Shown piece after piece: positions 34,000 to 44,724 of a DNA stretch of 64,000 nucleotides. Each line of letters begins with the position of its first letter. Position 1 is the first letter of the stretch. The position numbers and the translations under genes were made by a program. This DNA comes from Deroplatys truncata (lineage: Eukaryota; Arthropoda; Insecta; Mantodea; Mantidae), in NCBI GenBank assembly GCA_030765065.1, contig CM060979.1, positions 21,047,001 through 21,111,000 of the forward strand. Reading direction: 5' to 3'. The notes below the pieces were generated by a model. That model ran no database searches. It saw nothing but the letters and a program-made list of their open reading frames with translations, and was not told where the DNA came from.

Positions 34000-35751
34000 A
34001 AATGTCTTCTCCAAATTATTTTTTCTACAACTTACAATGTTCAAATTACTCCACGTGATGGATATTTCAACCATCAACATTGGAGCAGAACTATTTAACA
34101 GAGAAACTGAATTTGGCTTATTGCACAAGTGATGTTATATGTAATACTTAGTGCAGAAAGTAAGGAATAGCGTGGCACCAGTATTTGAGAATTTCTTGCA
34201 GTCATTTCCCTATAATCCCAAATTAATTCTTTTTATTATGCTTTAGAGGTGCAGAAATTAAATTATGGGCCACAAATCATCGCGAGGAGCATTTTGAAGT
34301 AGTACAAAATTAGAACCATAACACATAGTAAATAACTCGTTTCTTAGTAATGGTTTAGATTAGAGGTTCCGAATTTGGTATTTTATTTGTAACGCACATA
34401 CAATTATCAGGTAGAATTTGAAATTGATACGTGAAGAATTGAGCATTTAAGTATTTTCACTGATGGGGTTGCCTTAATCCACATTTTTACAGTTGGGGTA
34501 CTGGAATATTGTTTTAAAATAATAAATTTCTTTTTTGGATTTTCTCCAGAATGTTTAATATTCTGACTTTATGTTTGTAGTTACCAAATTTCAGTTCTTC
34601 ATTAAACAAAGTCATGTACATTTTTCTAAAAATCTACAGAAGCAATTAGCTTCAAAATTTAAAAATGTGTTATCTATGTATTAGTGTAACATTTCTCTGC
34701 AGTTATATGTTTTAATTGGGCTTCATATTAGTTTTTAAAAAGTATATCATATTTGAAGAAAAAGTTAAAACACTCATTTTCGAAAGTTTTGATCTTACAA
34801 AATTCGTGAAAAATGACAGTAAAATGATGTTGCAGGGAATTAAACGTATTAATACTTCAAAGTTGCGTGCGAAGTTTCAGGTTTGTACTTCCAGATTTTT
34901 CTGACAAAAAGGTACACAACAGTATTGAAAGATGTAGGTTTCGAAGAACATAGTTTAGAAGTAGTTTACTTTTCTAACATATCTGGCCACATAACATGTA
35001 CTCAGTGCAGTCTTCATACCCGTAGTCAGTATTTGAGGTGGTTAGGGGTTAAACTACGCATTACAGTGTTTTTTGTTGTTTTTCTTTCTTCGTAATTTTA
35101 TAGAAGTGACTTCAATTTAGCAGGTTCAATCATTGTTTTTATTCTGTTCCAGCGATTTTATTCTATGAAATATGTGGTAGGATTACACCTTTCTGCATCA
35201 TAATGATTATATTAATACCCGAAAGCCGCAGCACAATTTTAATTGAATGGCAACTCTCACGGACCGTTTTCATTACACAGTTTGCATACACCTCCCCAAG
35301 GCATGCTTATGTTTCCTCTTTCATACATTCCACCATTGTTTTATCGTCATGATAAAAATGTTACCGATTCGCCCATAGCAGTGTACCTCACCAAACTGAG
35401 CTACTTGAGCTGCCGTATTGTTGCTGGCGGATAACTTCACCGTAAGGGCAGCCAACAAAAGATAATTAATTTTCAGCTGCTATATCACCATTACTCTTAT
35501 ACTAGAGATGACAAAGCGGCTTGCTGTGAATTCCTACTAAATCACAGCAGGTAGAAATCTGTGATGAATGGAGGTATGTGAATTGCTATAATATCAGAGC
35601 AATGGGGTATGTTAGTTCCTACAAGGTTGTAGGTTGGTGAGGCATTCTGAACAATCTTAATACAGGTCGGTGCGGTAAAAAAGTTGTTGTTTGATTAAAA
35701 TTATAACGTTATCAAATAGTTAAGGCGAGTTAAATCCTTTGGTTAAAACTG

Positions 35752-35790
<39 letters not shown>

Positions 35791-36305
35791 AAGTGACAAT
35801 TTTCCTTGGCATCTTCATCAAGAAATGACAATTCAAATAAACACTTTCCTATTTCACTCTCATCAGTAACAAATATTTACGGGATAAAGTCGCTACACAC
35901 TGATCACAGTCAATAGTCTGTTTATATTGAAGGAGGAAAGGGCGAGTCCAGATGTAAACAATGGGCGCGTGTCCGCAGTGGTCGTACAGGTTGTATCAAA
36001 GGAATGCGTATACTATGCTGTGCATGACGACCGTTACTGTTTTTATTCCGTTATAGAACGCTGCATTTTACGTATAGGTATATAAAGTTAATATTACATA
36101 GTCTGTGCACTGCAGTGGACAATAATGTAGGTACCTGCGGAACGTTCTCCGTCTCGCTTAAACAAAAGCTATATCGTGAGAAACTCCTTTCGACGTCACA
36201 AGAGGTAATAGCTGCATGGAATAATACACTTATATCACTGTTGATATATTTCTTACTCTGTTTGCGTAGCGAAACATCATGCCTACTGTAGTATAGTTCT
36301 TAAAA
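34000..36305. other. 2.3-kb AT-rich region, nothing recognised
   Basis: No recognised repeat except (TA)n at 35755. Frames up to 119 residues on the minus strand at 33769-34128 overlap SINE S1c. May be single-copy or old unrecognised repeats. Confidence 0.4.
35755..35788 (+). repeat. (TA)n microsatellite
   Basis: About 16 TA units. Confidence 0.95.
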
Positions 36306-36309
36306 TTTA

Positions 36310-36595
36310 AACTGAATTTTATTTATGGACGCTCTTTTAACTACTATGGTCCTAAGCGTCCCATTCTATATTGAGCGTGAAAAACCAGAAATTGTGCTCA
36401 CAGGCCTCTTTATCAGACTTGAGGTTCTTTTACATGCCATGAATCTACGACACGGGACCACTGGCTTTACTTCCCTTCCGAAAGAAGCCACGCTAAGCTT
36501 TTTACACCCGAAAAAATCCATCGTCCTCCGCCGGGTTTGAACCGCGACCTCGGAACTAAAGGCTAGCATGGTACTCCTAGACCATGGAGGACAAC
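36310..36595 (-). mobile_element. SINE S1, copy d (left arm of inverted pair)
   Basis: On the minus strand the B box region is at about 36545 (GAGGTCGCGGTTCAAAC) and the tail ATAAAATTCAGTTT at 36310. It carries the longer S1 3' part (GCCTCTTTATCAGACTTGAG on the plus strand). Confidence 0.75.
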
Positions 36596-36687
36596 GGGTA
36601 TATTTCTTTACCCACCGTGTGTACCCGGGTACTTTTCAGGTGCCAAGACATTATGCTTTCTGCATCGGTAACTTGAAATCACGGACC

Positions 36688-36932
36688 AAGTCTTCTTACT
36701 CGAGGTCGCGGGTTCAAACCTGGCGGAGGTCGATGGATTTTTTCGGGCGTAAAAATCCTAGCATGGGAAATCAAGCCGGTGAACCCGTGTCGTAGTTTTA
36801 GGGCACGTAAAAGAACCTCAAGCCTGATGAAGAGGCCTCTGAGCAAAATTACCGGTCTTTCACGCCCAATATAGAATGAGACGCTAAGGACCACGGCAGT
36901 TAAAGAGCGTCCAGAAATAAAACTCAATTTTA
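36688..36932 (+). mobile_element. SINE S1, copy e (right arm of inverted pair)
   Basis: GAGGTCGCGGGTTCAAACC through GGAGGTCGATGGATTTTTTC to the tail ATAAAACTCAATTT. It lies about 90 bases from S1d in the opposite orientation. Confidence 0.75.
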
Positions 36933-38269
36933 CGTCACTCTAATTCGCCCTCTAGTGATTATATTGCTGACACATATGCAAGCCAAGAAAGTACTTTCCC
37001 ACCAGACATGCGGCTTTCCTTTTTTTAATATTGCCTGTGAATGCCGACTTTTATAACATGTTTAGAGGATTTGTAAAACTACGCAGTCCAGCACATTTCA
37101 TTTAGGAAAAAGAAGACTATGAAGAAAGACAATTTTGTACAAGGAGCGATGAATGAATATTCACTTGGACACATCACAATATTTGATTACGTTAAGAAAG
37201 TGACCTAAAGAAACAAAATATCGAGAACTTGAAATATTTATTTTAAAAAATTATTTGACTCAGGACTTAATTCCTAGTTGTTTGACAGTGTAATTTTAAA
37301 AATGAAGAAAGATAAGGTGTTGAACCCCGCCGGTCTGTATCACGCTTGCTCATTGCCAAGTCTGTGGTAAGCGGGAGGGAAATTCTTACAAACCACAACC
37401 TTGTAGGAATTCACAAAACTCAAGCAAACCTACGTTTCACCCTCTCGGTCACCCTGTTGATCACGTGCACACTCGCGGTGTAATGAGGCGTCGATTAAAT
37501 TTGCTCTTAGTCCCAGTCAAATGCTTCCGAGTACTGACAGGAAAACTGAATGAGACGTGATTGGACATTATTATAGATACAGACTATAAAACATATTTTG
37601 GGGACATTAATAGCATTGTTTATTGAAGTGAAAATAAATAGTGTAACAATATGGTTAAGAGTTTGGGAGTTTGTAAACTAAAAATAAATATCATAAATGA
37701 AATGCTGAAAATTGAAAGGGGATATACCACATATATATTCACATAGACATAAATCAATATTAAACAAGAATTGTACATAAGAATATAATTCACCAAGAAA
37801 TAAGTTAGAATATTTAACAACCAAGAATTGTACAAAAGCAGATTGTAACTTAGATACGTAAGGGACGGGCGAGCTAGCTAATTCCAGGTAAAAGATAATT
37901 CTAGGTAGAGCCCACCTTTCACCAAGCTAATGAGCAGGAACTGTAAGCAATAAGGAGAAATAGAAGGATACTGATATAGAAAGGAAAGAGACAGAGATAC
38001 TAAATCTGATTCCGTACGCATCACTGGGACGCGTATGCGAAATCTTTTGGAGCAGAATATTCTCATACATAATAAGGTAACGCGGTCCGAGACCAATTAG
38101 AAATGTATTTACATTTTGAGGTGCACAGGTAAGCGTCACTGGGCTTAGGTATTAAACGGGAAAGAAAGCCCCAGATTTTCTCTCTCTTATAGAATCTCGT
38201 CGACACACAGTGATACAGATGCACGTGTGTGCATATGGGTGGGAAGCGTGTGCAGTTAGATCAGGCTCC
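36933..38269. other. 1.3-kb region, nothing recognised
   Basis: AT-rich. A TGAATATAT/ATAGACATA-type stretch near 37730 gives short frames only. Confidence 0.4.
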
Positions 38270-38271
38270 TA

Positions 38272-38318
<47 letters not shown>
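38270..38318 (+). repeat. (ATT)n microsatellite
   Basis: About 16 ATT units. Confidence 0.95.
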
Positions 38319-38559
38319 GGTGGGAATTGTTACAATGGGAAAAGCTAGTCGCCCATAAGATTTATTTGATAATAAACCACATTTTTAAGGGAAATGCAGT
38401 GTATTTTAATTTGCCTCACCTACGAAAATCCTGAGACCAGTGAAATTAGATAGGTAATTATTAGGAATGGAAAAAACAGCAGTCGCTGAGCAACAATAGC
38501 CGGAGATAAGAACACTGCAGCAGAGGGCATCAACCAGAGGAACAACGTTTTCCTGCTAC

Positions 38560-38760
38560 AAAATGTAGAATCCGACAAAAAGTCATATCCGGAATTTGGA
38601 CCACGGATCTTCGGCTTCCCGTGCCACTGCTACCATGGCAACATGCCGGTACAACATCCAATTCCCCAACTGACACATTTTTACCGGTAAACCACAAGGT
38701 GTTCTCGAATGTACTTTAAGTCGCAGGCTTCATAGTTAACCACTATTAGGAGTTAGGGGT
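38560..38760 (-). mobile_element. SINE S2, copy a
   Basis: On the plus strand GAATTTGGACCACGGATCTT is the reverse of an S2 B-box region, followed by CCATGGCAACATGCCGG and the S2 flank ending in AACCACTATTAGG. It matches S2b at 47480-47735 over its whole length. Confidence 0.65.
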
Positions 38761-39235
38761 AGTCAGACTCAGGGTCTCCAGTAACTGGAGCACAGCATCA
38801 CGCGTAGGACATAGTGGAGCCTTTGTGCTCCCAATGTGACCGCTGAGAGAAAGGGATGAAGGGGAGACCCGAAAGGCGACTAGAGCCGGACGACGATGTG
38901 CGCTAGCAAGGACGGGGCTCCTAACGATTCCAGAATTACAGCAATTTTGAAGTCCGCTAGTCTTGCCTATGCCACCCGCAACTTGGTGGTCCCGGGAATA
39001 GACGAGACAGCTCCCAGCGTAAATTCCATCGTCCTGCGGCAACACACCAACCACCTTCGCCTGGTCCTTCAACCCCGAAATACATGAAAGGAATTGATGA
39101 GGACATAAAATTCGTGTTAGAAGAGGAAACCAGAGGAAAGGAAAAAGGGAAAAAATCCAGGGTCAGAGTGGCCAGCTCGACGAGTAGAACCCGGGAATGC
39201 GAGCCATCTCGTTCGGTTATACCGCTATTAGTCCG
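38761..39235 (-). mobile_element. GC-rich retroposon, S5-like head (copy d)
   Basis: The minus strand starts near 39230 with a tRNA-like head and a degenerate B-box (GGGTTCTACTCG). GCCACTCTGACCCTGG and pyrimidine stretches follow as in S5. The rest is GC-rich and not seen elsewhere here. It lies directly beside S2a. Confidence 0.4.
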
Positions 39236-39344
39236 TCACTGTCAGTAAGTAAAATACTGTATGTGGCAACTGAGAAGTTTACCCGCGGTGGTATTCCGGC
39301 CTTCCGCAACATGGGACACAACTGACATCACAGGCGCTCGGGGA

Positions 39345-39570
39345 TAAAATTGAGTAACTACTTCTGTTCTTAGCGTCCCATCTCTCTATCAGGCTTGAAG
39401 TTCTTTTACGTGCCGTAAATCTACGACACGGGACCACCGGCTTTACTTCCCTTCCGAAGGAAGCCATGCTAAGGATTTTTACGCCCGAAACAATCCTCCG
39501 CCAAGTTTGAACCCGCGACTTCGGGAGCTTGAGACTAGCATGGTACCCTCAGACCCCGGAGGACGACTGC
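39345..39570 (-). mobile_element. SINE S1, copy f
   Basis: Plus-strand reverse of S1: TACGTGCCGTAAATCTACGA, GGCTTTACTTCCCTTCCG, TTTGAACCCGCGACTTCGGG. The 3' tail is shortened. Confidence 0.7.
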
Positions 39571-40081
39571 ACTCAGAGGTGTTTACTCCCTCCTTCCGGT
39601 ATGCATGTCTGGTGTTTTGACCACCACGCATAAGGACAGACTTGATGTTGTTTATAAACCTAAAACAAAATCATAAGTAAACAGAAACATTATTAGATAA
39701 ATGAAATAAATTTGGTATTCGCAGCAGACTGCAATTGCAAAGAATAATTACAAATAAATGAATAATTATGTTGCAAAATTCGGCTGCATTGTCTGTTAAT
39801 ACTACTTAGCATTTAGCCCACACTTGATTATTTTTTCACCTGTCCTCCCTTTCACTTTCTGCTGTTTTTTGTTCAGTGTTTGTGAACATGTCATTACAAT
39901 GCTAAGGCTTCCTGTTCTGTAGGGACATGGCCTCGGTATAAATTCGCCCGTTTGCCTCGTGGCGTTACAGCGGGTATTCTTTATGCTGGTACTCACACTT
40001 GCTCACATCGCTGTGCATGCATCACTTATCACTTCTCTTTGTATTGAAAGTTAGCTTAAAGGTAATAAAATACGAGCTATT
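39571..40081. other. spacer, nothing recognised
   Basis: No repeat or protein-like frame seen. Confidence 0.4.
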
Positions 40082-40189
40082 GCTTTCTCTAACACGTACC
40101 TAATGGGTAGAGGAAGTATTGTATTCCAACTAAAAATTCCATATCAAGATTTTCCCGTAAATAAATGTTTTAAGGCCCCTTGACCCCAA

Positions 40190-40762
40190 AAAGTAAGGAA
40201 AACTACGAACCGGCTACGCGGTGTTTTTCCTGTACGCGTCCTCGGCGCTCGTTGCCGTCTGCCGCTATCGTAGAAAGGCGCGGATGAAACCATACAACAT
40301 TTTTAAAACTACTTTTAAAAGCTTTACTTACCAAATTCATGAAAGCAGATGCTGAAACTGGCCACCGTCGTTGTACATACATTTTTGGCACCTCTTTAGG
40401 AAACTATCCATCACTCGCCGTAGTTCACGTTGAGAAATGCTGGCAATTTCCTGGCGGATATTTTGTTTTAATTCTTCCAGAGTGTGTGGGTTTGTCTTGT
40501 ACACTTTGTTTTAAGTTACCCCAGAGATAGAAATCGCAGGGGGTTAGGTCGGGGGACCAAGTGGACCACAAATATCTACTAATAATTCTGTCCTCAAACC
40601 ACTTTCATAAAGTTGTTAAGTAAAGCTTTTAAAAGTGGTTTTAAAAATGTTGTATGGTTTCATCCGCGCCTTTCTGTGATAGCGGTAGACGGCAACGAGC
40701 GCCTAGGACATTGGCAGGAAAAACACCGCGCAGCCGGTTCGTAGTCTTTTATCTCACCCTGT
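40190..40762 (-). mobile_element. Element E: long-TIR mariner-type derivative
   Basis: Arms of about 140-150 bases (40197-40345 and 40602-40756) are inverted copies of each other. They begin AACTACGAACCGGCTACGCG and, at the right end, lead to CACCCTGTAC, so the tip is CAGGGTGAG next to TA. Between the arms, the minus strand keeps the C-terminal part of a transposase. A truncated relative is at 22688-22924. Confidence 0.75.
40345..40575 (-). pseudogene. C-terminal transposase fragment in E
   Basis: The minus strand encodes WSTWSPDLTPCDFYLWGNLK, the region with the third catalytic acid of an ITm (mariner-related) transposase family common in insects. PGNCQHFST-like and CQKCMY-type pieces follow up to the 3' end. 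The N-terminal DNA-binding part and the first two catalytic acids are missing. It cannot be functional; it shows which family mobilised E. Confidence 0.65.
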
Positions 40763-41122
40763 ACCTTCCATATGGGTGACACCAAGATTTTCAAAAAAAT
40801 CTCTCCTTCTCCAAACTATCCTTTGCATGGAAAATGTTACTTTTTATTTTCTCGAAAATACATGATAAATAAAGTGTATATCATGAATTTTCTGGGAATA
40901 GCCAGTGAACTATTATTTTTCTATTTTTTAGTGAATCTTCGATTCCGTTTCCTTTACCCGCCTTGTACCTACAACGAAATGTATAATGAAACTATTTCTG
41001 CAAATGTTTATATGAATTGTTAGGAAGGAAATATAGAAATAAGCTGTTGCAAGAATAATGTGTAGTAGCTCGTATATAAAACTAAACGTTAATGAATAGA
41101 GAAACTGTTACACTTCAGATAT

Positions 41123-41499
41123 TTTTGTAATACGTTCTAATTTTGCTTAGCTGCCTGTACCTATTTATAATTTAGTACATAAAATTAATTGTTCATAGAA
41201 AATAAAAACTAACAACAAGTGATAAGCATTTCTTGTCTATATGCTAAACAATATATATTTAACTGCAGAATTTATGGAGGCAAAAATAAATGCAGCCAGT
41301 ATATATGATTTTCTAAATAAATACCTATCGGAAATATTGTTAGTAAGTGCAATAAGTGCAACACGGGGTGTGAGAAACGAAGATCTTTTATGTCATCGTT
41401 TCTAGAAATCCCTATTTCAGAGGAGGAATTGATAAAATGTGAATATTCTTTCTAAAGATAACGGTATTACAGCCATAGACATAGAATTAGAAAGCGACA
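41123..41499. other. AT-rich spacer
   Basis: Nothing recognised. Confidence 0.4.
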
Positions 41500-41665
41500 C
41501 CGAGCGGGATGGCTCAGGTGGTAAGGTCTGTGCCCCGCATTCGGGAGGTCGCGGGTGCAAATACCGTGGGCCGTTTTTTTTCGGGGGTTTCCTCAGTCGC
41601 CAAGGTAAATACCAGATTGGATGTTTAATACCACGACCCGAAGTTCCACCTTAGGCCTAAAACAA
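41500..41665 (+). mobile_element. SINE S3, copy a
   Basis: The tRNA-like head CCGAGCGGGATGGCTCAG (A box) and GGTCGCGGGTGCAAA (B box) are followed by TTTTTCGGGGGTTTCCTCAG. A second copy lies at 55183. Confidence 0.7.
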
Positions 41666-41763
41666 CAGTAAAAATGAAAACGGATGCTAAACTCTGTCAT
41701 CTGTCCACAGATAATGAAGTGGCTAGACTGGATGGCACGCTAATGCCATCTGCCCGCCGCTTG

Positions 41764-44724
41764 TAGAAGCAGAGGTACAGTTGCGTGGCGTTTAGGCCTC
41801 TTTCGACACGAGTAGAAGCAGAAGTATAGTTGCCTAGCACTGAGGCTTCTGTGGACATGAGTAGAAGTAGAAGTACAGTTGCCTAGCACTAAGGTCCCTG
41901 TTGACACGAGTAGAAGCAGATGTACAGTTGTCTGACACTAAGGCCCCTGTCAAACACGAGTAGAAGCAGATGTACAGTTGTCTGACACTAAGGCCCCTGT
42001 CAAACACGAGTAGAAGCAGAAGTACAGTTGCCTGGCACTAAGGCCCTGTCGACACGAATAGAAGCGGAAGTAAAGTTGCCTGGCACTAAGGCCCCTGTTG
42101 ACACAAGTAGAAGTACAGTTGCCTGGCATTGAGGCCTCAGTGGACACGAATAGAAGCAAAGGTACAGTTGCCTGGCATTGAGGCCTCTGTGGACACGAGT
42201 AGAAGCAGATGTAGAGTTGCCTGGCACTAAGGCCTCAGTGAACACGAGTAAAAGCAGAGGTACAGTTGTCTGGCGCTAAGGCTCCGTCGACACGAGTAAA
42301 AGCAGATGTAGAGTTGCCTGGCACTAAGGCCTCAGTGGACACGAATAGAAGCAAAGGTACAGTTGCCTGGCGCTAAGGCTCCGTCGACACGAGTAGAAGC
42401 AGAAGTACAGTTGCCTGGCACAAAGGCCTCAGTGGACACGAGTAAAAGCAGAGGTACAGTTGTCTGGCGCTAAGGCTCCGTCGACACGAGTAGAAGCAGA
42501 AGTACAGTTGCCTGGCACTGAGGCCTCTGTGGACACAAGCAGAAGCAGATGTACAATTGTCTGGCACTACGCCCTTGTCGACACGAGTAAAAGCAGAATT
42601 ACAGTTGCCTGGCACTGAGGCCTCTGTGGACACAAGCAGAAGCAGATGTACAGTTGTCTGGCACTAAGGCCCCTGTCGACACGAGTAAAAGCAGAGATAC
42701 AGTTGCCTGGCACTGAGGCCTCTGTGGACACAAGCAGAAGCAGATGTACAGTTGTCTGGCACTACGCCCTTGTCGACACGAGTAGAAGCAGAAGTACAGT
42801 TGCCTGGCACTGAGGCCTCTGTGGACACAAGCAGAAGCAGATGTACAATTGTCTGGCACTACGCCCTTGTCGACACGAGTAGAAGCAGAAGTACAGTTGT
42901 CTGGCACTACGCCCTTGTCGACACGAGTAGAAGCAGAAGTACAGTTGCCTGGCACTGAGGCCTCTGTGGACACAAGCAGAAGCAGATGTACAATTGTCTG
43001 GCACTACGCCCTTGTCGACACGAGAAGAAGCAGAAGTACAGTTGCCTGGCACTGAGGCCTCTGTGGACACAAGCAGAAGCAGATGTACAGTTGTCTGGCA
43101 CTACGCCCTTGTCGACACGAGTAGAAGCAGAAGTACAGTTGCCTGGCACTGAGGCCTCTGTGGACACAAGCAGAAGCAGATGTACAGTTGTCTGACACTA
43201 AGGCCCCTGTCAAACACGAGTAGAAGCAGAAGTACAGTTGCCTGGCACTAAGGCCCTGTCGACACGAATAGAAGCGGAAGTAAAGTTGCCTGGCATTGAG
43301 GCCTCAGTGGACACGAGTAGAAGCAGATGTACAGTTGTCTGACACTAAGGCCCCTGTCAAACACGAGTAGAAGCAGATGTACAGTTGTCTGACACTAAGG
43401 CCCCTGTCAAACACGAGTAGAAGCAGATGTACAGTTGTCTGACACTAAGGCCCCTGTCAAACACGAGTAGAAGCAGAAGTACAGTTGCCTGGCACTAAGG
43501 CCCTGTCGACACGAATAGAAGCGGAAGTAAAGTTGCCTGGCACTAAGGCCCCTGTTGACACAAGTAGAAGTACAGTTGCCTGGCATTGAGGCCTCAGTGG
43601 ACACGAATAGAAGCAAAGGTACAGTTGCCTGGCATTGAGGCCTCTGTGGACACGAGTAGAAGCAGATGTAGAGTTGCCTGGCACTAAGGCCTCAGTGGAC
43701 ACGAGTAAAAGCAGAGGTACAGTTGTCTGGCGCTAAGGCTCCGTCGACACGAGTAAAAGCAGATGTAGAGTTGCCTGGCACTAAGGCCTCAGTGGACACG
43801 AATAGAAGCAATGGTACAGTTGCCTGGCGCTAAGGCTCCGTCGACACGAGTAGAAGCAGAAGTACAGTTGCCTGGCACTAAGGCTCCGTCGACACGAGTA
43901 AAAGCAGATGTAGAGTTGCCTGGCACTAAGGCCTCAGTGGACACGAGTAAAAGCAGAGGTACAGTTGTCTGGCGCTAAGGCTCCGTCGACACGAGTAGAA
44001 GCAGAAGTACAGTTGCCTGGCACTGAGGCCTCTGTGGACACAAGCAGAAGCAGATGTACAATTGTCTGGCACTACGCCCTTGTCGACACGAGTAAAAGCA
44101 GAATTACAGTTGCCTGGCACTGAGGCCTCTGTGGACACAAGCAGAAGCAGATGTACAGTTGTCTGGCACTAAGGCCCCTGTCGACACGAGTAAAAGCAGA
44201 GATACAGTTGCCTGGCACTGAGGCCTCTGTGGACACAAGCAGAAGCAGATGTACAGTTGTCTGGCACTACGCCCTTGTCGACACGAGTAGAAGCAGAAGT
44301 ACAGTTGCCTGGCACTGAGGCCTCTGTGGACACAAGCAGAAGCAGATGTACAATTGTCTGGCACTACGCCCTTGTCGACACGAGTAGAAGCAGAAGTACA
44401 GTTGTCTGGCACTACGCCCTTGTCGACACGAGTAGAAGCAGAAGCACAGTTGCCTGGCACTGAGGCCTCTGTGGACACAAGCAGAAGCAGATGTACAATT
44501 GTCTGGCACTACGCCCTTGTCGACACGAGAAGAAGCAGAAGTACAGTTGCCTGGCACTGAGGCCTCTGTGGACACAAGCAGAAGCAGATGTACAGTTGTC
44601 TGGCACTACGCCCTTGTCGACACGAGTAGAAGCAGAAGTACAGTTGCCTGGCACTGAGGCCTCTGTGGACACAAGCAGAAGCAGATGTACAGTTGTCTGG
44701 CACTAAGGCCTTTGTGGACACGTG
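41764..44724 (+). repeat. 48-bp minisatellite, about 61 units, 2.96 kb
   Basis: The unit is GTAGAAGCAGAAGTACAGTT, GCCTGGCACTAAGGCC and a variable CCTGTCGACACGA. Main variants are GCAGATGTACAGTTGTCTGG with ACTACGCCCTTGTCGACAC, and TGAGGCCTCTGTGGACACAA. Variants alternate in part, giving a 96-bp higher-order pattern near 42700-43200. A block of about 1.3 kb occurs twice (about 41900-43195 and 43357-44700). Because 48 is a multiple of three, 60-130-codon frames run on both strands; these are artefacts. Confidence 0.95.

Larger units (their letters stand above)
40082..41122 (+). mobile_element. Family A copy A22, split by element E
   Basis: Left end CTTTCTCTAACACGTACCTA through AAGGCCCCTTGACCCC to about 40190. 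After element E it resumes at GGGTGACACCAAGATTTTC (40772) and ends AATAGAGAAACTGTTACACT and CAGATATTTTT. Old subfamily with internal deletions. Confidence 0.7.
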
